DNA of 64,000 nucleotides from Herbiconiux sp. L3-i23 (GTDB lineage Bacteria; Actinomycetota; Actinomycetes; Actinomycetales; Microbacteriaceae), in contig NZ_AP025737.1 in assembly GCF_023734115.1 (NCBI RefSeq), positions 1,426,001 to 1,490,000 on the forward strand, in the 5' to 3' direction. Both the position numbers and the translations under genes were made by a program. The number at the start of each line of letters is the position of its first letter. The stretch's first letter is position 1. Positions 16,579-24,016 of this stretch are shown here, one piece after another. The notes beneath the pieces are model-generated. The model did not search any database, had not been told where the DNA came from, and worked only from the letters and a program-made list of their open reading frames with translations.

Positions 16579-17364
16579 TCAGTGGAGGAGGCGGGTCAAG
16601 AAGTCTTTTGTGCGTTGTTCGCGTGGGGTTGTGAAGAGGGCGGTCGGGGTGCCGCGCTCCACGACGACGCCGCCGTCGAGGAAGGCGACCTCGTCGGCGA
16701 CCTCGCGGGCGAAGGACAGCTCGTGGGTGACGACCACCATCGTCCAACCTTCGCGGGCCAGCTCGGACATGATGGTCAGCACGTCGCCGACGATCTCCGG
16801 GTCGAGCGCCGACGTCGGCTCGTCGAAGAGCAGCAGCTTCGGCCGTAGCGCGAGGGCGCGGACGATGCCGACGCGCTGCTGCTGACCGCCCGACAGCTGG
16901 AACGGGTACACGTCGCGCTTCGACTCGAGACCCACCCGGGCGAGCAACGCCTCCGCGTCGGCGACTGCCTCCGCGCGCGGCCGCTTCTGCACGACGACGG
17001 GGCCCTCGATCACGTTTTCGAGCACCGTCTTGTGCGGGAACAGGTTGTAGTGCTGGAACACCATGCCCGACGCGTCCCGCAGCCGCGCCCGCTGAGCCGC
17101 TCGGGCACGATTCGAGGCGGGCTCGCCGAAGTCGATGCGATCGTCGTCGAGCTCGATGACACCGGAATCCGGCGGCGTGAGCGCGTTCAGGGCGCGCAGC
17201 ACGGTCGTCTTGCCCGACCCGGACGGGCCGATCAGCACGAGGACCTCCCCGCGCCGCACCTCGAGGTCGACGCCCTTCAGCACCTCGAGCGCGCCGAACG
17301 ATTTGTGCAGGTCGGTGGCGCGCAGCAGCGGAGCGCGCGATGAGGAATCAGACGTGGGCGACAT
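16579..17364 (-). CDS. polar amino acid/cystine ABC transporter ATPase
   Basis: This 261-residue ATPase has Walker A IGPSGSGKTTVLRAL, Q-loop MVFQHYNLFPH, signature LSGGQQQRVGIVRAL, Walker B LLLFDEPTSALDPE and switch His in VVTHELSF. It is of the GlnQ/HisP/TcyC type that energises uptake of polar amino acids. It is the last gene of a three-gene set (binding protein, permease, ATPase) and overlaps the permease end by 17 bases. The family B triple tandem begins just beyond its stop and may end the transcript. Confidence 0.93.
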   Translation of the reverse strand: MSPTSDSSSRAPLLRATDLHKSFGALEVLKGVDLEVRRGEVLVLIGPSGSGKTTVLRALNALTPPDSGVIELDDDRIDFGEPASNRARAAQRARLRDASGMVFQHYNLFPHKTVLENVIEGPVVVQKRPRAEAVADAEALLARVGLESKRDVYPFQLSGGQQQRVGIVRALALRPKLLLFDEPTSALDPEIVGDVLTIMSELAREGWTMVVVTHELSFAREVADEVAFLDGGVVVERGTPTALFTTPREQRTKDFLTRLLH

Positions 17365-18010
17365 AGCGGTCGAGCCTCCTCTCGAGGCGGCCCTGCAGGG
17401 CAGATAGGCCGAGGCAGATCACCCAGTAGACGAGCGCCGCCTCGATGTAGAGCAGCATGAACTCCTGGCTGAACGCCGCGATCTTCTGCGCCTCACGGAA
17501 CAGTTCGGTGACGAGGATCAGCGACGCGAGCGACGTGTCCTTCACCAGGCTGATGAACGTGTTCGACAGCGGCGGCACCGAGACGCGGGCGGCCTGCGGC
17601 AGGATGATCCGCCGCAGGGTGAGCGCGCGCGACATGCCGATCGTGTATCCGGCCTCCCACTGCCCGGCCGGAACCGAGAGGATCGCGGCGCGGATGATCT
17701 CGGCGCCGTAGCCGCCCACGTTGATCGAGAACGCGATCACCGCGGACGGCCACGGCGGGATGGTGAGACCGAGCGAAGGCAGGCCGTAGAAGATGACGAA
17801 CAGCTGCACTAGCAGGGGAGTGCCGCGCACCACCGAGATCACGAACCGGGCCGCCGTCGACAGGGGCACGATCCGCGACATACGGGCCAGGGCGATGCCG
17901 AGCGCCAGCACGAGGCCGACGGCGAACGAGATCAGCGCGAGCGGGATGGTGCCGAGGATCCCGCCGCGCACGATCGGCCCGAGCGAGTCCCAGGCGAGCT
18001 GCCAATCCAT
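17348..18010 (-). CDS. polar amino acid/cystine ABC transporter permease
   Basis: This 220-residue HisMQ-type permease has about five membrane helices and the short substrate-channel motif SVVRGTPLLVQLFVIFYGLP. Its EAA-like docking loop is EAGYTIGMSRALTLRRIILP. A single permease gene implies a homodimeric channel, as in cystine (TcyB/YecS) systems. It starts 55 bases after the binding-protein stop. Confidence 0.92.
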   Translation of the reverse strand: MDWQLAWDSLGPIVRGGILGTIPLALISFAVGLVLALGIALARMSRIVPLSTAARFVISVVRGTPLLVQLFVIFYGLPSLGLTIPPWPSAVIAFSINVGGYGAEIIRAAILSVPAGQWEAGYTIGMSRALTLRRIILPQAARVSVPPLSNTFISLVKDTSLASLILVTELFREAQKIAAFSQEFMLLYIEAALVYWVICLGLSALQGRLERRLDRYVAHV

Positions 18011-18065
18011 CCTTGAATTCTGACGGGTGCCATCCGATCACCGGCTGACACCCCGCCCCTTCTGA

Positions 18066-18896
18066 CTACTCGCTGACGTCCGCGCCGAAGTACTTCTCGC
18101 TGATCGCGGCGAGGGTGCCGTCCGCGCGGAGCTCATCGAGCGCCTCGTCGATCGCCTCGACCAGGGAGTCGCTGCCCTTGCGCAGCGCGAACGCGTTGTA
18201 CGAGACCTCGTCGCTGTCGGCGGCGATCTTGAGGCCCTCGGTGTCGCCGTTCGTCTGGGCGTCGAGGAAGGTCAGCTCGTCGTTCACGGTCGCGTCGACG
18301 CGGCCCTGCTTCAGCAGCTCCACGGCCTGCGCCCACCCCTCGACCGACTCGACCTGGGCGCCGTACGACTCGGCGAGCTCGTACCAGTTGCTGGTCAGCG
18401 ACTGGGCGGAGGTGCGGCCCTCGAGATCCTCGAAGGTGGTGATGTCGGAGTTCTCGGGCACGACGAGCACGCCGGGCGACACGGTGTACGGCTCGCTGAA
18501 GTCGTACTTCGCCTCGCGCTCGTCGTTGATCGACACCTGGTTGGCGATCAGGTCGAAACGTCCCGCTTCGAGTCCGGCGAAGATCGCGTCCCACTGGGTC
18601 TCTTCGAACTCGACCTCGACGCCGAGCTTATCGGCGACCGCGGTGATGATCTCCACGTCATAGCCGGTGAGGTCGCCGGCGCCGCCCTCGTGGAACGAGA
18701 ACGGGCGGTAGGTGCCCTCGGTGGCGACGACGAGCTTGCCCGCGTCCTGCACGTCCTGCAGCGAGAGACCGGCCTCCGACTCGCCGGATCCGGTGCTGCC
18801 CGTGTCGTCGGCGGGACCGCCCGCGCAGGCGGCGAGCGTCAGGGCGGCGGCGGCCGCGGCGATGGTGGCGGTGAAGATTCGGGATGTGTGGCGCAT
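18066..18896 (-). CDS. amino acid ABC transporter substrate-binding lipoprotein
   Basis: This 276-residue family 3 solute-binding protein has a lipoprotein signal (LTLAACAGG) and an AGGAAG ribosome site before the ATG at 18896. The mature domain shows the family signatures KLVVATEGTYRPFSFHE, GYDVEIITAVADKLGV, WDAIFAGLEAGRFDLIAN and DEREAKYDFSEPY. Similarity in style to cystine-binding TcyA/FliY proteins is suggestive, but the ligand is not proven. It heads the three-gene uptake operon. Confidence 0.9.
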   Translation of the reverse strand: MRHTSRIFTATIAAAAAALTLAACAGGPADDTGSTGSGESEAGLSLQDVQDAGKLVVATEGTYRPFSFHEGGAGDLTGYDVEIITAVADKLGVEVEFEETQWDAIFAGLEAGRFDLIANQVSINDEREAKYDFSEPYTVSPGVLVVPENSDITTFEDLEGRTSAQSLTSNWYELAESYGAQVESVEGWAQAVELLKQGRVDATVNDELTFLDAQTNGDTEGLKIAADSDEVSYNAFALRKGSDSLVEAIDEALDELRADGTLAAISEKYFGADVSE

Positions 18897-19226
18897 GGCT
18901 TCTTCCTGACGTGCCCGTCGCCCTTGTGGAGGCGGCCGAGCGGTGCTGTGGTGCGAGCGGTGATGCTCCGCTTGAGGGGGCCGCGTGATGGGCGGCCAGA
19001 TGAGGCTAACCAGCGGTTGTAGGAGCGCATTCCGATGTGACGGTGAATGACGTGCGAATCGCAACGAAGTCGGCGCGGCGTCCGCTCTTTGGGGGACCCG
19101 GGGCTGTGAGTTGCGGCGGAAGAAGGCCCGGGTCGCCTGAAAGGAGCGCGCCCTCGCCGTGGGGCGGGCAGGCTCGCGAACACGATTCCCACAAGCACGG
19201 GTGCGACGGGCGACAGGGAGAGGGAC
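18897..19226. other. 330-bp divergent intergenic region
   Basis: The region lies between the divergent binding-protein and exonuclease genes. I searched the minus-strand leader for S-box and other sulfur riboswitch signatures and saw none. No repeat family member or convincing promoter could be assigned. Confidence 0.4.
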
Positions 19227-20246
19227 ATGGTCGGTGGAGGATATGCAGTAGTCGATTACGAGACGACCGTCTTCGGGGACGGGCGCGAGTACATCGTCGA
19301 GATCGCGGTGGTGCACACCGACGCGGCCGGTGAGGTGACCGGGCTGTGGGAGACGCTCGTCAATCCCGGCAGCGTGACGGGCGACGACCTCGACGGGGTC
19401 GACGCGAGCGAGATCGAGGCGGCGCCCACCTTCGAGCAGGTCGCCCCCGACCTCGTGGGCCTGCTCTCCGGCCGCGTCATCGTCGCCCACCAGGCTCGGT
19501 TCGACACTAGGCGACTGCTCGCCGAGCTTCGGGCGCTGGCCGACCGGATGCAGTTACCGGCGCTCGGCATCCAGCAGATCGCGGAAGAGACGATGCACGG
19601 TCGCGACGAGCGGGCCGCCGATCGCTGCGAGGAGGTCGCGGTCGGTGTCGTCGGCGCTCACCGCGCCATGGTCAACGCGATCGCCACGGCTCGGCTCCTC
19701 GCCCTGCTGCTGCGGTCGTCGGACGACCGCGACTACTGGGGCGACCTCGTCGAGTCGTCCGCGGATCTCGTCTGGCCGCCCCTGTCGGTGATCGACGTCG
19801 AGTGGATCGCGCGGGAAATCGGCCCGAACGATCCGAGCGGCTTCGTGCAGCGCATCCCGCGACACGACCGCGATCGGTCGAGCTCCGCGGCGCACGTCGA
19901 GTACTTCACCCTGCTCGATATGACCCTGCAGGCGCCGCCGCTGTCGTTCTACGACGCCGACCGCCTGGTCACGCTCGCGGCCCGTCGACGCATCGGACGC
20001 GACAAGTGCGAGGAGCTGCACCGCGCGTACTTCGACGACCTGGCCCGCATCGCGTGGGGTCGCGGCATGACTCCGACCGACATGGCGGACCTCGTGACCA
20101 TCGGGCGCGACCTCAGCCTCCCGCTGTACACGGTGCGCAATGCGCTGACGCGGCCGGAGGTGGCGACGAACGTCGATCCCGAGCCGGGCAGCGACGGGCG
20201 TTGGCAGGTCCGCCGACCGGACAACGGCCTCAACCCCGCCGCCTGA
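19227..20246 (+). CDS. DnaQ-like DEDDh exonuclease-fold protein with altered Exo III motif
   Basis: This 339-residue protein starts with an RNase H-fold exonuclease domain (about residues 5-165). Exo I is YAVVDYETT (Asp and Glu present) and Exo II is VAHQARFDTRRL (Asp present). Exo III reads HRAMVNAIAT: the His is present, but the expected metal-binding Asp at H-x4-D is Asn (AAC codon). The C-terminal half (about 170-339) includes GRDKCEELHRAYFDDLARIA and GMTPTDMADLVTIGRDL, which look like an alpha-helical nuclease-associated region. Activity may be reduced or lost. It is a single gene with a strong AGGGAGAGGG ribosome site. Confidence 0.78.
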   Translation: MVGGGYAVVDYETTVFGDGREYIVEIAVVHTDAAGEVTGLWETLVNPGSVTGDDLDGVDASEIEAAPTFEQVAPDLVGLLSGRVIVAHQARFDTRRLLAELRALADRMQLPALGIQQIAEETMHGRDERAADRCEEVAVGVVGAHRAMVNAIATARLLALLLRSSDDRDYWGDLVESSADLVWPPLSVIDVEWIAREIGPNDPSGFVQRIPRHDRDRSSSAAHVEYFTLLDMTLQAPPLSFYDADRLVTLAARRRIGRDKCEELHRAYFDDLARIAWGRGMTPTDMADLVTIGRDLSLPLYTVRNALTRPEVATNVDPEPGSDGRWQVRRPDNGLNPAA

Positions 20247-20255
20247 CCCGCACCG

Positions 20256-20828
20256 TCACCGCCGCTGCTGCACCGTCTCGACGATCGCCGCCAACTGGTC
20301 CACCGTGAAGGCCGGCACGCCCTCAGGGTGGTAGAAGTCGACGACGCCGATGACAGCATCGCCGAAGCGCGCGGCGACATCACCGGTTCCCGCATAGGCT
20401 TCGTCGCCCAGGCCGGCCAGCGGCGCCGATTCGGAGGTGCCGAAGCGGTCGCGCCAATCGGCGAAGGCAGCTTCGGCGTCGGCGGGATAGACGTTGACGG
20501 TGAGCATCAGCATGCTGTCGAGCTCCTCCGACTCACCCTGGTAGAGGCACCCGGTAAGAGGTGCCGCGCCCAGGTCGTCGGCGGCTCCGGTCGATCGCGT
20601 GTACGGTCGGCCGGTAATAGCGACCAGGTCCCCGACCGGGAGCAGCGAGCAGACGTCGTCGACCGCCTCGTCGGCTGCGGACGTGCCGACATCCTCTGCT
20701 GCCTCGGATGATGGCTCGCTCGGCGGGGTCGCCCGAGCATCGGACGGCGGCGCGGAGCAGCCCGTGGACAGCGCGAAGGCCAGGGTTGCGACGATGACGA
20801 GGACGGTGGACTTTCTGTTGGGTGTCAT
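20256..20828 (-). CDS. secreted lipoprotein, DUF3558-like
   Basis: This 190-residue protein has signal peptide VLVIVATLAFALSTGC, with the lipobox cysteine followed by an Ala/Ser/Pro/Glu-rich linker. The compact domain begins DDVCSLLPVGDLVAITG and contains a second cysteine (LTGCLYQG), likely a disulfide pair. This N-terminal cysteine plus VG.VVA.TG pattern is typical of DUF3558-type actinobacterial lipoproteins, whose role is unknown. It converges with the exonuclease gene 9 bases away. The start is the ATG at 20828. Confidence 0.7.
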   Translation of the reverse strand: MTPNRKSTVLVIVATLAFALSTGCSAPPSDARATPPSEPSSEAAEDVGTSAADEAVDDVCSLLPVGDLVAITGRPYTRSTGAADDLGAAPLTGCLYQGESEELDSMLMLTVNVYPADAEAAFADWRDRFGTSESAPLAGLGDEAYAGTGDVAARFGDAVIGVVDFYHPEGVPAFTVDQLAAIVETVQQRR

Positions 20829-20952
20829 GACGGGACCGTAGGAACGCGCGCGATATCTCCGCGTCGGTGCCAGCACTGAGATCCGCGATTCGGGGCGCGT
20901 GCGTTCGGCCGGCGTGCGGCTGACGTGCAGACACCGGCGACAGGGTGGGGGC

Positions 20953-21648
20953 ATGAGCGAAGCGAAGTTGCAGGCGGTCCTGTTCGACATCGACGGCACC
21001 CTCGTCGACTCCAACTACCTGCACGTCGATGCGTGGATGCGGGCCTTCGCCGCCGTCGAGCGGTACCCAGACGCCGCGTTCGTGCACGAGGCCATCGGCC
21101 TCGACTCGGCGAAACTGCTCGAGCGGCTCCTCGGCGAGGAGGGGGAGACCGAGGTCGCCGACCGTGCGAAGGAGCTGCACGGCGAATATTACGAAGCCTC
21201 CGCCGAGCGCCTGCGGCGCTTCGACGGCGTCCGCGAGCTCTTCGCCGCCGTGAGGGATCGGGGTTTCAAGGTCGTGCTCGCGAGTTCCGCGCCGCAGGAG
21301 GAGCTCGACATCCTGCTGAAGGTCCTCGAGGCCGACGACCTCATCGACGCCGCGACGACCTCGAGCGATGTCGAGACCGCGAAGCCCGAACCCGACGTCA
21401 TCGGCGTCGCGCTCGAGAAGGCCGGGGTCGAGCCGGACGAGGCGATCATGGTCGGCGACACCCGCTGGGACATCGAAGCCGCACGACGCGCGGGCGTCGA
21501 CACCATCGCGGTGCTCACCGGTGGGCGCGGCAAGACCGAACTGGTCGAGGCCGGCGCGGTCGCGGTCCACACCGACGTCGCAGAGCTCTTCGAGGAGCTC
21601 GACCGCAGCCCGATCGGCCGTCGCAGCCAGCACACCACCGGGAGGTGA
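20953..21648 (+). CDS. HAD-superfamily phosphatase, phosphoglycolate/beta-phosphoglucomutase-like
   Basis: This 231-residue protein has all HAD motifs: I (VLFDIDGTLVDS, nucleophile Asp), II (VVLASSAP), III (Lys in AKPEPDVIG) and IV (MVGDTRWDIEAARRAG). A helical cap lies between motifs I and II. The sequence fits the subfamily IA group of small sugar-phosphate phosphatases; the substrate is not determinable here. ATG at 20953 follows GTGGGG. The repeat array starts a few bases after the stop. Confidence 0.88.
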   Translation: MSEAKLQAVLFDIDGTLVDSNYLHVDAWMRAFAAVERYPDAAFVHEAIGLDSAKLLERLLGEEGETEVADRAKELHGEYYEASAERLRRFDGVRELFAAVRDRGFKVVLASSAPQEELDILLKVLEADDLIDAATTSSDVETAKPEPDVIGVALEKAGVEPDEAIMVGDTRWDIEAARRAGVDTIAVLTGGRGKTELVEAGAVAVHTDVAELFEELDRSPIGRRSQHTTGR

Positions 21649-21659
21649 CTGGGTGAAGC

Positions 21660-22062
21660 CCGCCCGTTGAGCGGAGCGATACGAAGGGCTGCCGAGTTGG
21701 TGTGCCTTCATATCGCTGCGCTCAACGGGCGGCGGGGTGTCGTCTGGTCATTGAGGAGGCCGTTCACGGCCGTCGCGAACTGACGTGAGCGTTGCGCAGT
21801 TGGCGAGTCGTGTCGCATCGCGACGTGCCTGGCGGCCCTCCTCAGCGACCAGGCCTCTGGTGCCTTCGTATCGCTGCGCTCAACGGGCGGCGGGTTGCGT
21901 CTGGTCATTGAGGAGGCCGTTCACGGCCGTCGCGAAATGACGTGAGTTGCAGGTTTCCCGCTGTGGCGCAGTTGGGGAGTCGTGTCGCATCGCGACGGGC
22001 CTGGCGGCCCTCCTCAGCGACCAGGTCGAGGTGCCTTCGTATCGCTGCGCTCAACGGGCGGC
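21660..22062. repeat. mixed array of family A and B repeats
   Basis: In order: an A inverted pair (about 21660-21688 and 21705-21733), a complete B (about 21744-21852), an A (about 21862-21890), a second complete B (about 21900-22024) and an A (about 22034-22062). The B copies differ in their centre (spacing about 109 versus 125 bp) while their arms are conserved. The array fills almost the whole gap between the HAD gene and the FAD-oxidase promoter. Confidence 0.9.
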
Positions 22063-22087
22063 GGGCGGCGGGTGGCGTCTGTAGTCG

Positions 22088-22149
22088 GGTTGCAACCGGG
22101 TTGCAGGGGGCGGCGCCCCGCAGTGGGGTCGGGCGGTGGTCGCGAGGCT
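22088..22149 (+). promoter_or_regulatory. SARP-type heptamer direct repeat at the FAD-oxidase promoter
   Basis: Two identical heptamers GGTTGCA at 22088-22094 and 22099-22105 are separated by 4 bases (ACCG). This is the 7+4+7 spacing used by SARP regulators. Thirty-eight bases further on, GAGGCT (22144-22149) keeps the A and T positions of a -10 box. The same layout occurs before the first SARP gene and before the membrane protein at 29727. Confidence 0.6.
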
Positions 22150-22199
22150 GTGGGCATCAGCTTCCGGCTCGGTCGAGCCGCCTCACGAAAGGTCAGCCC

Positions 22200-23570
22200 A
22201 TGTTCCTCGATTTCCGCGCCCGTCGCCTGCGCGACGAACTCGCCGCCGCCGTCGACGGACCCGTCTTCCTCCCCGGATCCGCCGGCTACCGCGACGAGGT
22301 CACCGGACACAATCTCTCCGCCGTCCGCCGACCCGCGGCCGTCGTCGGCGCCACCTCCGCGGAGGACATCGCCTTCGCGGTGCAGATCGCGCGCCGCTAC
22401 GAACTCGGCGTCACCATCAAGGCCACCGGTCACGGCGCACTCACCGAACCCGACGGGACCCTGCTCATCACCACAGCACGGATGCGATCGGTCGAGATCG
22501 ACCCCGAACGCGGCACCGCGAGGATCGCGGCCGGCGCCACCTGGCGCGACGTGATCGACGCCGCCGCCCCGCACGGCCTCGTGCCCCTCTCCGGCTCCCA
22601 CGACTCCGTCGGCGCGGTCGGCTACACCCTCGGCGGTGGGCTCAGCCCCCTCGCGCGCACCTTCGGATTCGCCGCCGACCACGTCCGCGCCTTCCAGGTC
22701 GTCACCAGCGAAGGACGTCACCTCACCGTGGACGCCGAAAGCCACCCCGACCTGTTCTGGGCGCTGTGCGGTGGGAAGGGAGGGCTCGCCCTCGTCAGCG
22801 AGATGACCATCGAACTCGTCCGCCTGGACAGCGTGTACGGCGGGCCGCTCATCTGGGGCGCCGACGATGCCGCCGCCGTTCTGCGGGCCTACTCGGCGTG
22901 GACTCCAACGCTCCCCGATGAGGTCACCACCTCGATCAGCCTGCTGCGCATGCCCGACCTGGACGCGGTCCCCGCCCCGCTACGGGGCCGATTCGCCGTG
23001 CAGCTCGATGTCGCCGTCGTCGCCGCACCCGAGGTCGCCGAAGCCTTGCTGGCGCCCATGCGTCTCGCCGCACGTCCGATGATCGACATGGCCGGAGTCG
23101 TTCCGCCGCAGGCACTCTGCCAGCCCGGCGCACCGATGCCGCAGTGGGACAAGGGGGTACTGCTCGGCTCGCTCCCCGACAGCGCCGTCGGTACTCTGCT
23201 CGCGCACGCCGGGCCGCAGCGGGAGCTGCCGTTCCTCGCCGTGCAGATCCGACACCTCGGCGGTGCACTGGCCGCGTCCCGAGCCAACGCGGTCGGCGGT
23301 CGTGACGCCGCATACCTGCTCTTCCTCGTCGGAGCGCCGGTGCCGCAGCTCATCGAGACCAGCATTCCCGCCGCAGCCGACGCGCTCCTCGATGCGATGT
23401 CGCCGTGGACGACCGGTGGAACGCTGGCGAACTTCGTCGGTACCCCGAGGACCGAATCCGAGCTCGCGGCAGCCTGGTCGACCGAGATCGGCGAGCGCCT
23501 CGACGAGGTGCGTCGACGCTGGAACGGCGACGGTGTGCTCGCGTGGGACGACGCCTACGAGCGGGTCTGA
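22200..23570 (+). CDS. FAD-linked oxidase (berberine-bridge/6-hydroxynicotine oxidase type)
   Basis: This 456-residue flavoenzyme has a PCMH-type FAD-binding domain (about residues 30-200). It shows IKATGHGALTEPDG, GATWRDVIDAAAPHGL and SVGAVGYTLGGGLSPLARTFG; the His in ATGHG sits where bicovalent or monocovalent flavin attachment occurs in this family. A substrate domain and a short C-terminal BBE-like segment (LAWDDAYERV) follow. Such enzymes oxidise alcohols, amines or sugars with O2. No signal peptide is seen, so it is likely cytosolic. It is the first gene after a SARP-type box and precedes the two SARP genes, which probably control it. Confidence 0.88.
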   Translation: MFLDFRARRLRDELAAAVDGPVFLPGSAGYRDEVTGHNLSAVRRPAAVVGATSAEDIAFAVQIARRYELGVTIKATGHGALTEPDGTLLITTARMRSVEIDPERGTARIAAGATWRDVIDAAAPHGLVPLSGSHDSVGAVGYTLGGGLSPLARTFGFAADHVRAFQVVTSEGRHLTVDAESHPDLFWALCGGKGGLALVSEMTIELVRLDSVYGGPLIWGADDAAAVLRAYSAWTPTLPDEVTTSISLLRMPDLDAVPAPLRGRFAVQLDVAVVAAPEVAEALLAPMRLAARPMIDMAGVVPPQALCQPGAPMPQWDKGVLLGSLPDSAVGTLLAHAGPQRELPFLAVQIRHLGGALAASRANAVGGRDAAYLLFLVGAPVPQLIETSIPAAADALLDAMSPWTTGGTLANFVGTPRTESELAAAWSTEIGERLDEVRRRWNGDGVLAWDDAYERV

Positions 23571-23573
23571 ACC

Positions 23574-23942
23574 GTGACCGACACGGCGTCCGGCGTGGGT
23601 CTCGGCGGCGGCGACTTCTTCGCCGCCGAGGGGGAGCGCGTGCTCGACGACCTCAGCCTTCCGATGCTGCTCCTGCCGCTCGGCGAGGTCGACGTGCTCG
23701 CCGTCGACGTCGTCGAGCACCGGATCGAGCTCGGCGTCGCGAGCCCGGTGCGGCGTCCGGTGGTCGAGACCGCCGCTCTCCTGTGCGCCCTGCTCGCCGC
23801 ACCGCGGACCTCGCGCCTGTCGTTCGGCAGGACGGAGGCCGGTGCGTGGCGGTGCTCGGCCCGATGCACCGGCCCTGGCGGGGAGTGGACGATCGCGATC
23901 GACCTGCCAGGGCTCTCGGGACGAAGGTTGCACCAGCGTTAA
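23574..23942 (+). CDS. small orphan protein between the oxidase and the SARP genes
   Basis: A GTG start 3 bases after the oxidase stop opens 122 codons (VTDTASGVGLGGGDFFAAEG). The protein is acidic in its first half and contains LPMLLLPLGEVDVLAVDVVEHRIELGV split by charged residues. It has two cysteines close together (CSARC) and no clear domain. Tight spacing suggests translational coupling to the oxidase. Its last codons overlap the candidate SARP box of the next promoter. Function unknown. Confidence 0.55.
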   Translation: MTDTASGVGLGGGDFFAAEGERVLDDLSLPMLLLPLGEVDVLAVDVVEHRIELGVASPVRRPVVETAALLCALLAAPRTSRLSFGRTEAGAWRCSARCTGPGGEWTIAIDLPGLSGRRLHQR

Positions 23943-23987
23943 ACGCCCTCACCTCGGTGCTCAGGCGGTCGATGCGTTTCGTAGCGT
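23926..23987 (+). promoter_or_regulatory. SARP-type heptamer repeat and -10 box before the first SARP gene
   Basis: GGTTGCA (23926-23932), 4 bases (CCAG), then the degenerate heptamer CGTTAAA (23937-23943). Exactly 38 bases later lies TAGCGT (23982-23987), a plausible -10, with the ATG at 24017. The arrangement suggests autoregulation; it is inferred from pattern and spacing only. Confidence 0.5.
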
Positions 23988-24016
23988 CTGAGCGTCCCAG
24001 CACAAGGAGCTTCTCC

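Noticed and set aside
14596-16848. Short proteins containing MNGLLNDQ and SLRRAARPVAMRHE segments
   Set aside because: These peptides are translations of repeat family B and recur wherever B occurs, so they are repeat artefacts and not genes.
18897-19226. Possible SAM or cysteine riboswitch upstream of the amino acid ABC operon
   Set aside because: The conserved S-box segments and pairings could not be found by eye, and no leader peptide with a convincing start was seen.
21660-22062. Possible insertion sequence remnants with terminal inverted repeats
   Set aside because: There is no transposase fragment and no target duplication; the inverted arms belong to the short intergenic repeats.
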